DNA of 64,000 bases from the NCBI GenBank assembly GCA_002493865.1, contig DLAC01000010.1, positions 44,872-108,871 on the forward strand, given 5' to 3'. The DNA comes from Caryophanales bacterium UBA7057. GTDB lineage: Bacteria > Bacillota_I > Bacilli_A > RF39 > UBA660. Shown piece after piece: positions 8,760 through 16,916 of this stretch. The number at the start of each line of letters is the position of its first letter. Position 1 is the first letter of the stretch. The notes under the pieces are model-generated. The model did not search any database. It saw nothing but the letters and a program-made list of their open reading frames with translations, and was not told the origin of the DNA. A program made the position numbers and the translations under genes.

Positions 8760-9617
8760 ATGGAAAAAAAGGTTGAAGTAAGATTAAAAATCATTATTAT
8801 AGTTTTAATATTAGTAATAATAGGATTGGGAGGATTTATTACAGTTGATAAGTTTTTATTAGAAAATGATTCAAAAGTGAAACAGAAAAATCCAAATTCT
8901 ACTAACAAGCCAGTTCTGTCAGAAAGTCCTAAACCAACACAAGGTGGGGACATTCCAGAACCAGAGGAGAAAGAAATTGCAATTTCTATTGATTTAGCCA
9001 AAACAATTTATAATAAATTTTATGACGCAGAAGATTGTGGAGAAAGATTTTCTAAATATTATAAATATGATAAAGTAACGGCAGATGACTTAACTAATGA
9101 GGATAAAACATATATCATATCATTAAATATAGCAAAAAGAATGGACGAACATATATTTACTGAAGAAGAAATTTTAAAAACTAAAAATCAACTTTTAGGA
9201 GAAAATACTACATTTGAAATTACGAATAGCAAAGAATGTAAAAATTTTTTCAAATTGAATGATGGGACTTATGATTTAAATCGTTATTGTAGTGGTGGTA
9301 TGTGTACACCAAGCGAAATTACAAATATTAAAAGGGCTACAAAGAGGGGAAATATCATTTCTATAGATCAAAAGGTAATATTTGAGAAATATCAAAATCA
9401 TGATAATGATGATGGAATGACATCATACTATTACCAAGATGTAGATCAAACTATATTATTAGAAAAAAGAGATTATATCGATAATGATCAATATTTAGAG
9501 CAATATAATAAAATTGATTGGGAAAAATATGAGAATCAAGTAAGTGTTTATCGCTACACTTATCGGGATAATGAAGATGATACTTATACATTCATACAAA
9601 TGGAGAAAATAAATTAA
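8760..9617 (+). CDS. Membrane-anchored extracytoplasmic protein of unknown function (copy 2)
   Basis: This is a paralogue of the gene at 5573: a membrane helix (about residues 11-29), a Pro/Ser/Lys-rich linker, and an extracytoplasmic domain with cysteines in EDCGERF, KECKNFF and YCSGGMCTP. It shares the YYYQD segment and the C-terminal pattern TYTFIQMEKI. A GTG at 8748 is in frame, but it overlaps the ribosome binding site AGGTGAG. I chose the ATG at 8760, matching copy 1, which has the same AGGTGAG-N8-ATG layout. A strong terminator follows, so any joint work with the large gene at 9904 is at protein level, not as one transcript. Its function is unknown. Confidence 0.7.
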   Translation: MEKKVEVRLKIIIIVLILVIIGLGGFITVDKFLLENDSKVKQKNPNSTNKPVLSESPKPTQGGDIPEPEEKEIAISIDLAKTIYNKFYDAEDCGERFSKYYKYDKVTADDLTNEDKTYIISLNIAKRMDEHIFTEEEILKTKNQLLGENTTFEITNSKECKNFFKLNDGTYDLNRYCSGGMCTPSEITNIKRATKRGNIISIDQKVIFEKYQNHDNDDGMTSYYYQDVDQTILLEKRDYIDNDQYLEQYNKIDWEKYENQVSVYRYTYRDNEDDTYTFIQMEKIN

Positions 9618-9636
9618 ACTATTAAAATAATTTTAG

Positions 9637-9684
9637 GTCGTTAGCAAGGTCGTTTTTTATGCTGTTTTGTTAACGACTTTTTTT
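9637..9684 (+). terminator. Long-stem Rho-independent terminator
   Basis: GTCGTTAGCAA (9637-9647) pairs with TTGTTAACGAC (9667-9677) over eleven positions with one G-T wobble, followed by T7. The rest of the 286-base gap up to 9904 is AT-rich, with only the conserved promoter region at its end. Confidence 0.85.
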
Positions 9685-9840
9685 GGTTCTAATTTTAATA
9701 GTAAAAAGTATTTTTAGAAATCTAATATTTAATAAACTCTAATTTTGATAATTAATTTTCCTTTGTGATAAAGTTAAACTATTAATATTTTCAAAAGGAT
9801 TTTTTTCAGTACGATGAAATCGCTAAAATAATTTTTTCTG

Positions 9841-9903
9841 TGTGTTTGATGTAATTATAGAAAGTCTCTTTTCATATATTAAAGTAGAAAGGAGGTATGA
9901 AAT
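9841..9903 (+). promoter_or_regulatory. Conserved upstream region with CATATATTA element (copy 2)
   Basis: This is a near copy of 6455-6517, with CATATATTA at 9873-9881 and AGAAAGGAGG as the ribosome binding site. Its conservation in two paralogous upstream regions supports a shared promoter, possibly of mother-cell sporulation type. Confidence 0.45.
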
Positions 9904-12067
9904 ATGGAATTTTTTACGTTTCCCATGGAGTCTTTAAATGTTTCGCAAAGATATGATGGAGATGGACATATAGGTCATATAAAAGGAAATCCCAAAGATT
10001 ATCCAATAGATATAGTTGGTGGTGATTATGGAGTACCGAATGCCGTTTTTGCAACAGTAGATCTAAGGGTTGTGAAAAAAAAGAGGACCATATGATAATA
10101 CAGTAACAAATACTGTATGGTTACAAACTGTTAACCCTGTTAGAACACCAACTTTTGAAGATTATGCATTTATGACACTAACACATTGGAATGATGGAGA
10201 TACTGCAATGAAAAAGTGGCCAGAGGGATCTATTATTCCAAAAGGACAAATTATATGTTATGAAGGAACTAATGTAAATGTTGCCTTACATATTCATATG
10301 ACCTGTGGAAGAGGCTATTCCAGCGGATGGACAAAAAGTACTACTGGAAAACAGGTTATAACGGGAGATTGTAAGCCACCAGAGGATGTATTATATATAA
10401 ATCCTTCATTCACTAAGATAGGAACAAGGTATGGAAAAAATGGTCTTAATTGGAGAAATATTCCATCTTCTTATGGAACCCCAGTTTCAAGGAACAATAC
10501 AATTCGTCAAGTTAATGTAATTGCTACAATGCAAGATGCTTATTCTTCAGCTGGTGGATCCTCAATTGGATTGGTTAATCCAGGGATTTATAATCTTTTA
10601 CAAGTGAGTGGAGAATATGTTCAAATTGAATCTGGTCTTTGGGTAAAATTAGTAAGTGGAAAAGTTGTTATCTTAGAAGCTGAAGTAGTACCAAGTACAT
10701 TAAATTCTATTAATGATACTTCTGTTGGTAACAGTATAAATATTGTTATTAATAAAAAAACATCAAATGTTTATCACACATTGAGATATATTTTTAATTC
10801 TACCAATGCGACTATTGCTACTAATGTAGATTCAAGCTACCAATTTGAACTATCACAAGATTTATATTATCATATGACAAACTCTAAGTTTGCTAATATG
10901 ACTATATATTGTGATACTTATTTTAATGGAAGTTTAATTGGAACTACTTCTACTACATTTAAAGTATTTGCTGTTGATAGCGATGTAAAGCCAGAGGTAT
11001 CAATTACTACTTCTGTTGATTCTAAAACAATGGAATTAACAAATGATGAAAGCACTATTATTGTCGGAGTTACAGATCTTACATATCAGATAACTGCACA
11101 GGCAAAATATGATGCCGGTATTAATAGCTATCAATTGGAAGATGCTACTGGTATGAAAAGTGTATCTGTAAATGGAATTTTAGAAAAAGTAAATTTAACA
11201 GATACACTAAAATATCGTGTAATTGATAGTAGAGGATATGACAATTGGTATTCAAAAGGCTTTAACATTGTTTCATATACACCAGTTGCATTATCGTATC
11301 GTGCAGTTCGAGAAAATGAAACTAATTTGGAAGAGGTAACAATTAATTATTCTGGCGTTTTTGATAACAAAGCGTTTGGCTCAAAAGAAGGTGCCTTGAC
11401 TAACGAATTAGAGCTAGAGTTATATTATCGTAACGCAGGGGAAAATAATTGGATAAAGATTTCATCTTTAAATCCTACCATAGTAGGAAATAAGTATGAA
11501 GGAAAACTTTTATTACCTATTACTTTTGATAAAAATACAATTTATTACTTTAAAATTAATGCAAAGGATTTGCTTACTGAAGTAGAAGTTGAAAAAGTAT
11601 TACTGGACCAAAAGGGTCAATTTTTTGATTTTCTATTCCCAGTAGGAAGTGGATTTATAGATTTTACAGACATTAATTATACAAATTATCTCGGTTTTAC
11701 TTGGGAAAAAACTTTATTAGGAAAAACGCCAGTTGGGTGTGATATTAGTCAATCAGAATTTAATACTTTAGGCAAAATAGGTGGATCAAAAGGTTTGCTT
11801 GCGCATAGCCATAGTTTTTCTGGAGGTACTGACCAAAATGGTAATCATACTCATACAACGATGGGGGTAGAGGCATCAAGTTTAACGAATCCTTCAAAAA
11901 CAGTTTTAAGGCCTGCTGGATGGGATGGGCAAACAAGTGTTGTTGAAGGTAATGCTACTGGTAATCACATGCATAGTTACAGTGGAACTACTAGTACTTC
12001 AGGTGTTGGTAATGGACAAAATTTACCTCCATATGAAGTAGTTAACTTTTGGAAGAGAATTGCTTAG
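9904..12067 (+). pseudogene. Large M23-like/tail-tip-like protein (copy 2), interrupted by a +1 shift in an A8 tract
   Basis: This paralogue of the gene at 6518 is split into two reading frames, 9904-10095 and a second ending at 12067. The break falls at a run of eight A (10075-10082). Reading it as seven A restores one frame of 720 residues, colinear with copy 1 (713 residues). Unlike copy 1, this copy keeps a full set of M23-type zinc ligand candidates: H25 and D36 in the first motif, LTHWNDGD, and HIH (10289-10297). The C-terminus has the same fibre-tip features (AHSHSFSG, LPPYEVVNFWKRIA). The break may be a true pseudogene, slippage-dependent expression, phase variation, or a sequencing error at a homopolymer; the intact remainder of the frame favours one of the last three. 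Confidence 0.75.
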
Positions 12068-12080
12068 ATTAGCATCATTA

Positions 12081-12121
12081 AAAACAAAATGGGATTTAAT
12101 GGGTTCTGTTTTGTTTTTTTA
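12081..12121 (+). terminator. AT-rich terminator hairpin
   Basis: AAAACAAAA and TTTTGTTTT form a nine-base-pair stem around a roughly 20-base loop, followed by T residues, 13 bases after the stop of the frameshifted gene. Confidence 0.6.
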
Positions 12122-12150
12122 ATAGAAATTAACCTGTTAATAAAAAATAC

Positions 12151-12179
12151 TTGACAGCACAAGAAAGTAATATTATAAT
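12151..12179 (+). promoter_or_regulatory. SigA promoter of rpsP-khpA
   Basis: A perfect TTGACA (12151-12156) and TATAAT (12174-12179) are separated by 17 bases, directly upstream of rpsP. This is as expected for a highly expressed ribosomal gene. Confidence 0.9.
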
Positions 12180-12210
12180 GTAATTAATAAAAGAAATGGA
12201 GGAGAGAAAT

Positions 12211-12477
12211 ATGGCAGTAAAACTTAGACTTACTCGTATGGGTGCAAAAAAGAGACCAAGCTATCGTATTGTAGCTAGCGATTCTAGAGTAAAAAGAGAT
12301 GGAAAATATCTTGAATTGGTTGGAACTTATGATCCAATTGCAAAAGAAACAAAAATTAATGAAGAAATCGCTTTAAAATGGTTAGAACTTGGAGCACAAC
12401 CATCAGATACTGTAAAAAATTTATTCAGTAAGGCTGGAATTATGAAAAAATACTCTGATAAGAAGCAAGGAAAATAG
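12211..12477 (+). CDS. rpsP: 30S ribosomal protein S16
   Basis: S16 is a small-subunit assembly protein. The sequence starts with the family signature [20 protein letters not shown], followed by [12 protein letters not shown] and LVGTYDP. The length of 88 residues is normal. An in-frame ATG at 12196 overlaps the GGAGGAG ribosome binding site, so the ATG at 12211 is the true start. The gene is co-transcribed with khpA two bases downstream, from the strong promoter at 12151. In Bacillus rimM and trmD follow khpA; here the operon stops after khpA. Confidence 0.97.
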   Translation: MAVKLRLTRMGAKKRPSYRIVASDSRVKRDGKYLELVGTYDPIAKETKINEEIALKWLELGAQPSDTVKNLFSKAGIMKKYSDKKQGK

Positions 12478-12479
12478 GT

Positions 12480-12728
12480 ATGAATTTAGTAGAGTTAACT
12501 GATTTTCTTGTAAAATCTTTAGTAGAAAATACAGAAGAAGTATCTGTCAAAGAATTTGAAAGCGATGATGAAAATACTATCCTTATCCAAGTCCTAGTAA
12601 GTCAAGATGACATGGGAAGAGTCATTGGTAAGGGTGGTAAAATTGCGAATGCGGTAAGAACTTTAGTTCAGGCAAGTAGCTATATGAAAGATAATAAAAA
12701 AGTAAAAATCAATATTGATAGTTTTTAG
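12480..12728 (+). CDS. khpA: KH-domain RNA-binding protein KhpA
   Basis: KhpA is a small single-KH-domain protein. With KhpB/EloR it forms an RNA-binding pair that influences cell elongation and division in Firmicutes. The 82-residue protein shows the KH core with the GxxG loop in VIGKGGKIANAVRTLV (about residues 50-65). It lies two bases after rpsP, as in many Firmicutes, and a terminator follows immediately. The start is ATG with AGGTATG close to the rpsP stop, so translational coupling is likely. Confidence 0.93.
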   Translation: MNLVELTDFLVKSLVENTEEVSVKEFESDDENTILIQVLVSQDDMGRVIGKGGKIANAVRTLVQASSYMKDNKKVKINIDSF

Positions 12729-12748
12729 GAACCTATGGTTCTTTTTTT
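12729..12748 (+). terminator. Rho-independent terminator of rpsP-khpA
   Basis: GAACC (12729-12733) and GGTTC (12737-12741) flank a TAT loop and are followed by seven T. Confidence 0.8.
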
Positions 12749-12752
12749 GATT

Positions 12753-13256
12753 TTAGAAGGAAAGAATCTTATTATTAATGGTTAAAAGAAGATCCACAAT
12801 CAAAAGAATGAGTAAGATATAAGAAATCCAATTGGGAATTTTATTACTATATTTTTTTGCGATTGGATCGACGATTAGGGCTATCAAAATACTACAAATT
12901 CCCCAAACAATACTCATTTCTATGGAAGTATATTTTCCAATATTTGCTTTATGATCTTGATAGTTCCAAAAAACTTGATGAAATAATTCTTCTATGACAT
13001 ATCCTCCAATATATTCCATTGTTGCTAGAGTAATTGCAGAAATAAAAAATAAAACAACATATCGTATCCAATCCTTTTTTATCTTTTTTTTCAAGTATTG
13101 ATTGAATAACAAAATAATAATTACTCCGATTCCATAGATAGGAGTCCAATATCCATAAAGGATTCCGCTATTATAATTTTTTATAAAAGTACTCTCTAGG
13201 AAGTGACCTAAAATAGAAAAGAAAAAGAAAATATTTAAGTAATTCATTTTGCTCAC
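12753..13256 (-). CDS. CmpB-type putative ABC-transporter membrane protein
   Basis: The 167-residue protein has four to five hydrophobic helices. It also has motifs seen in the putative ABC-transporter CmpB family (PF06541): an N-terminal F..SILGHFLES, GYWTPIYGIG, and TLATMEYIGGYVIEELF. This family is widespread in Firmicutes and its function is not established. It is encoded opposite to its neighbours, convergent with rpsP-khpA. Its start, ATG at 13256, is preceded on the minus strand by AGGTGAGC. The family is inferred from pattern, and no transport substrate can be stated. Confidence 0.7.
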   Translation of the reverse strand: MSKMNYLNIFFFFSILGHFLESTFIKNYNSGILYGYWTPIYGIGVIIILLFNQYLKKKIKKDWIRYVVLFFISAITLATMEYIGGYVIEELFHQVFWNYQDHKANIGKYTSIEMSIVWGICSILIALIVDPIAKKYSNKIPNWISYILLILLIVDLLLTINNKILSF

Positions 13257-13304
13257 CTATTTTATTTTTCCCAATCTCTTACAAATTATTTCAAGAAAAC
13301 TGTA

Positions 13305-13333
13305 TTGTAGTTCTTACCAAAGTGTATTATAAT
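13305..13333 (+). promoter_or_regulatory. SigA promoter of cdsA-rseP
   Basis: TTGTAG (13305-13310) and TATAAT (13328-13333) with 17-base spacing lie upstream of cdsA. Confidence 0.8.
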
Positions 13334-13366
13334 TAATTTTAGAGTTAAGAATCTTGGGAGGTTATT

Positions 13367-14191
13367 ATGAAACAAATTATGGAAAAGAGGATTTTAGGTG
13401 CAATCCTTATTCTAGCTATTTTTTTACCACTATTATTTCTAGGTGGAGAATATTTTGCTGTGATGATTGCACTTGTTGGTATGCTTGGGTTTCGTGAATT
13501 ATGGAACGTACGCTTTAAGAAGAAAAAGAAAGAATCACAGATTCCTTTGACTTTAAAAATACTATCTTATGGGTGTTTACTATTTTTAGTTCTCAATAAT
13601 TGGAGTTCTACAGAATTTAAAATTGTTTTAGATTATCGAGTACTTAGTTTGTGTCTGATTATATTTTTTCTTCCAATTATCATTTTGGCAGATGAAAAGA
13701 AATATAATTTAGAAGATGCAATGTTTTTAATGGGAAGTGTGATTTTTCTAGGATTATCTTTTAATTTAATTATTTTAACTAGAAATTATTCACTCAATTA
13801 TATTTTATACTTCTTGATTATTACAACTGTGACAGATACATTTGCGTTAATTACTGGACTCTTGGTGGGAAAGCATAAATTAATAGAAGCAATTTCGCCT
13901 GGAAAAACAGTAGAGGGCTTGCTTGGTGGAACTGTGATGGGTGTTTTTGTCGCTAGTGTATTTTATATCACTGTCATTAATTCTTCGATTGATCCAGTTC
14001 AATTACTCATTGTCACTGTTACTTTATCTTTAATGGGACAACTTGGGGATTTAGTCTTTTCAGCGATTAAAAGACATTATGATGAAAAAGATTTTTCTAA
14101 TTTAATTCCTGGTCATGGTGGGATTTTAGACCGTTTTGATAGTATTATCTTTGTAGTGATTACAGCGACATTATTTATGTCAATTATATAG
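13367..14191 (+). CDS. cdsA: Phosphatidate cytidylyltransferase CdsA
   Basis: CdsA makes CDP-diacylglycerol from phosphatidate and CTP, the branch point for membrane phospholipids. The 274-residue protein is rich in membrane helices and carries the family signature near the C-terminus: SAIKRHYDEKDFSNLIPGHG followed by GILDRFDS, with conserved Lys, Asp and Arg. It is followed after 15 bases by rseP, the usual Firmicutes cdsA-rseP pair (uppS, dxr and proS are not adjacent here). It feeds the PssA and Psd enzymes encoded at 16.3-17.8 kb. The ATG follows GGGAGG. Confidence 0.95.
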   Translation: MKQIMEKRILGAILILAIFLPLLFLGGEYFAVMIALVGMLGFRELWNVRFKKKKKESQIPLTLKILSYGCLLFLVLNNWSSTEFKIVLDYRVLSLCLIIFFLPIIILADEKKYNLEDAMFLMGSVIFLGLSFNLIILTRNYSLNYILYFLIITTVTDTFALITGLLVGKHKLIEAISPGKTVEGLLGGTVMGVFVASVFYITVINSSIDPVQLLIVTVTLSLMGQLGDLVFSAIKRHYDEKDFSNLIPGHGGILDRFDSIIFVVITATLFMSII

Positions 14192-14206
14192 GAGGGTATT
14201 CTCATT

Positions 14207-15250
14207 ATGTTATTAAATCTAATTTATTTTGTTCTAGTATTAGGAATTATTGTGTTAATTCATGAATCTGGACATTTTCTATTTGCCAAACTTTGTGGTA
14301 TTTATGTATATGAATTTTCTATTGGAATGGGACCAAAATTATTTTCTAAAAAGGGAAAAAATGGGGAAACTGAATATTGTATTCGAGCCATTCCCATTGG
14401 TGGTTTTGTTTCCTTAGCAGGAGAAGAAGTGGATGATGATAAGAAAATTCCTGAAGATCGGAAACTTTACGCAAAAAAAGCATGGCAGAGATTTTTAGTT
14501 ATGTTTTTTGGAGCAGGATTCAATTTTATTTTTGCTGTACTCATTCTATTTTCCATTGGACTTTTCTATGGATCCGTTTCTTCTAAACCCATTATTTCTG
14601 AAGTAGTCAAAGACAATCCAGCAGAGGTTGCGGGTTTAAAAGATGGAGATCGTGTACTTGCTATTAATAATCGAAAAGTAAAAACATCTGATGATATTTC
14701 TTTATTCTTACAAATTGTAGATAAAAATAAGCCAGTAAAATTTAAAGTTGAAAGAGATGGTAAAGAATATACCTTTGATGTAAAACCAATCAAAGAAAAA
14801 GTAGAAGATCAAGATGTTTATCGCATTGGTGTTATGATTAACAATGAGAAAAAGCAGGGATTTGGTGCAGCAGTAGAGTACGCATTTGTGAAAACAGGGG
14901 CACTATTCCGTCAAATGTTTGTAACTTTGGAAAGCTTATTTACAGGTGGTGTTTCAATTAATCAATTCGCAGGACCTGTTGGTATTTATAATATCGTTGG
15001 AACACAAGCCAAAGCAGGATTTGCCAATATTCTTTATTTGATTGCTCTTTTAAGTATTAATGTTGGATTTATTAATTTAATTCCTTTTCCTGCCTTTGAT
15101 GGAGGAAGAATTCTATTCTTAATTATCGAAAAAATCAAGGGAAGTCCGGTAAAACCTGAAACAGAAAATAAAATTCATACCATTGGATTCCTATTATTAA
15201 TGGTTTTAATGGTTTATATTACATTTAATGATATTTTAAGGTTATTTTAA
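14207..15250 (+). CDS. rseP: Site-2 membrane metalloprotease RseP/RasP
   Basis: RseP cleaves membrane-spanning anti-sigma factors and leftover signal peptides within the bilayer. The 347-residue protein has the zinc motif HESGH at residues 19-23, a PDZ domain (about residues 125-200, NPAEVAGLKDGDRVLAINN), and the third zinc ligand in NLIPFPAFDGGR. The hydrophobic helices are placed as in the M50B family. The length is slightly short compared with Bacillus RasP, but all catalytic residues are present. It is in an operon with cdsA and ends at the terminator at 15266. Confidence 0.95.
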   Translation: MLLNLIYFVLVLGIIVLIHESGHFLFAKLCGIYVYEFSIGMGPKLFSKKGKNGETEYCIRAIPIGGFVSLAGEEVDDDKKIPEDRKLYAKKAWQRFLVMFFGAGFNFIFAVLILFSIGLFYGSVSSKPIISEVVKDNPAEVAGLKDGDRVLAINNRKVKTSDDISLFLQIVDKNKPVKFKVERDGKEYTFDVKPIKEKVEDQDVYRIGVMINNEKKQGFGAAVEYAFVKTGALFRQMFVTLESLFTGGVSINQFAGPVGIYNIVGTQAKAGFANILYLIALLSINVGFINLIPFPAFDGGRILFLIIEKIKGSPVKPETENKIHTIGFLLLMVLMVYITFNDILRLF

Positions 15251-15265
15251 CTTATAAAAAGAGGC

Positions 15266-15300
15266 GAATTTTTAGAATTGCTTTCTAGAAATTCTTTTTC
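15266..15300 (+). terminator. Rho-independent terminator of cdsA-rseP
   Basis: GAATTTTTAGAA (15266-15277) pairs with TTCTAGAAATTC (15283-15294) with one mismatch, followed by a T run. Confidence 0.75.
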
Positions 15301-15319
15301 TTTGATTTAGGAGGTTTGT

Positions 15320-15595
15320 ATGGAAGAGGATTTTGAGATTGAGGCAATCATTCCGAACAATTTAAGAGACTATGTGAGTGAACAAAGAGAAAACGGAATG
15401 TTTTTATCGGATTATCAGATTGAAGTTTTAAAACACTTTGGATTTTATTATCAGAAGTATGGGAGTATCAAAGAATTATTATTTGATGTTGAATCTTATT
15501 TAAATTCCAATTCTGATATGGAAGAAATGGATTCTTTGGAGCAAGTTTCTCGTGAAATATCAGAAAGAGAATATTATTCTCATACAAATCAATAG
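15320..15595 (+). CDS. Small acidic protein of unknown function
   Basis: This 91-residue, acidic, helix-rich protein has no membrane segment, cysteines or recognised motif. It follows a good AGGAGG site. It lies between the cdsA-rseP terminator and a membrane-anchored unknown gene at 15640. The start lies only about 20 bases after that terminator, so the gene may be expressed by read-through. No function can be proposed. Confidence 0.6.
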   Translation: MEEDFEIEAIIPNNLRDYVSEQRENGMFLSDYQIEVLKHFGFYYQKYGSIKELLFDVESYLNSNSDMEEMDSLEQVSREISEREYYSHTNQ

Positions 15596-15639
15596 AAAAA
15601 AAATTAAAAATAGTATATACTAAAGATAGTGGTGAATTT

Positions 15640-16251
15640 ATGAATAAATATAAACTAATACGAATTATTAAATATGCATTTTTACTCTTTATTTTAGTTG
15701 TCGCAACTCAACAAGTTTATAAGTTTGGTAAAAAATCTTATCAAGATTATATTAACGCACACGAAAATGATTTAGAATGGGTAGAAGATAATATTACTTT
15801 AGAAGATGACTATCGAATTGGAAATCAGGTAAAGGTTGTTCATATGCCTACAGATTTAACTGTTTCTACAGAAGACTATACGGAAATTATAAACAAGAAA
15901 ATTAAAGCCCTTTTGGTTAATTCTTATTCGATTGACAGTCCTATTTTGATTTATAATCCATATAGGGAAGATGAAAATAAGCTTTACATCTATTTCCATA
16001 CAGGAGAGAAGTATCAGGCGCAATACTTTGTTTCTACAGAGAGTATTGTCATGCAGGATATGGATACTTTAGAATATAAGAACTTTTTAGATGAAACTGG
16101 AAATGTGTCTTTTACAACGAGACATTATTATACGATTGATTCTTTGGTTCCAGGAAAAAAGAATAATGTGATTCTTCGAATACTAGATGAAACTGGAGTC
16201 GTAGTTGATGCGGAAAACTTTATTTTAAATATTCCAAGTGAAGGGAATTAA
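15640..16251 (+). CDS. Single-pass membrane protein of unknown function
   Basis: The 203-residue protein has a basic N-terminus and one membrane helix (about residues 10-28). Its predicted extracytoplasmic beta-rich domain is not recognised. The ATG follows GTGGTGA. The domain lacks cysteines and obvious catalytic motifs. It stands before pssA-psd but is separated from them by a terminator-like hairpin at 16244. Its function is unknown. Confidence 0.65.
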   Translation: MNKYKLIRIIKYAFLLFILVVATQQVYKFGKKSYQDYINAHENDLEWVEDNITLEDDYRIGNQVKVVHMPTDLTVSTEDYTEIINKKIKALLVNSYSIDSPILIYNPYREDENKLYIYFHTGEKYQAQYFVSTESIVMQDMDTLEYKNFLDETGNVSFTTRHYYTIDSLVPGKKNNVILRILDETGVVVDAENFILNIPSEGN

Positions 16252-16270
16252 TGAATTCCTTTTCTTTTTT
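16244..16270 (+). terminator. Probable Rho-independent terminator
   Basis: GGAATT (16244-16249) and AATTCC (16254-16259) form a short stem overlapping the stop codon, followed by TTTTCTTTTTT. Confidence 0.6.
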
Positions 16271-16298
16271 AGAGTAAATTTTTGAAATGAGTGATTTT

Positions 16299-16916
16299 AT
16301 GTTTATTGGTTATTATAATAAATCTGTAATTTTAACATACTTGGGTGTATGTTTTAGTATATTTGGAATGAATTTGGCATTTAGTGGAGAGATTCTATAT
16401 GCGTTTTTATGTTTGTTGGCTGCTGGAATCTGTGATATTTTTGATGGACCGATTGCTAGAAAGTGTAAGAGGAATAAGAAAGAAAAAATGTTTGGAATCG
16501 AAATAGATTCCCTATCTGATATTATTAATTTTGTAATTTTTCCAATTGTGATTTTTCATTGTATGGGATATGAAGAGTGGTATCATAATGTCATTTACAC
16601 TTTATTTGCTTTGGGCGGTGTAATACGCCTTGGTTTCTTCAATGTAGAAGCACAGTCTTTTCATCTACATGGACCTGTCAAATATTATAGTGGGTTACCA
16701 GTCACAACGACCTCATTTATTTTTCCAATTTTCTATATCCTTTCTTTTATTTTAGAACCAGATATCTTTGAAGGACTCATGACTTCTTTAATTTTACTAG
16801 TTTCTATTTTATTTACTTATAATTTTAAAATTAAAAAATTAACCGGAAAGTTTTTATATTTTTCTGCACTTCTCGCAGTTGTGGTTGCTGTTACCTTACT
16901 GTTACTTTACTTCTAA
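16299..16916 (+). CDS. pssA: CDP-alcohol phosphatidyltransferase, probable phosphatidylserine synthase PssA
   Basis: This membrane enzyme condenses CDP-diacylglycerol with L-serine. The catalytic CDP-alcohol phosphatidyltransferase motif is present as D..DG..AR...G...D...D, seen as CDIFDGPIARK followed by GIEIDSLSD. It has six or so hydrophobic helices and 205 residues, normal for the type II PssA family. The ATG at 16299 follows GAGTGATTTT, the same AGGTGATTTT-ATG spacing used by other genes here; an ATG at 16287 lacks a ribosome binding site. It overlaps the psd start by one base, so the two are translationally coupled. That neighbour supports serine as the substrate. Confidence 0.9.
   Translation: MFIGYYNKSVILTYLGVCFSIFGMNLAFSGEILYAFLCLLAAGICDIFDGPIARKCKRNKKEKMFGIEIDSLSDIINFVIFPIVIFHCMGYEEWYHNVIYTLFALGGVIRLGFFNVEAQSFHLHGPVKYYSGLPVTTTSFIFPIFYILSFILEPDIFEGLMTSLILLVSILFTYNFKIKKLTGKFLYFSALLAVVVAVTLLLLYF

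Noticed and set aside
9841..9881. A SigA promoter before the second large M23-like gene
   Set aside because: No TATAAT-like element with a fitting -35 box is present; the conserved element is CATATATTA instead.
6518..12067. Prophage remnant (tail fibre-like C-termini, M23 domain)
   Set aside because: No terminase, capsid, portal, integrase, holin or attachment sites are nearby, and both genes sit between cotE and rpsP as part of a duplicated two-gene module. A domesticated fibre-like protein fits better.
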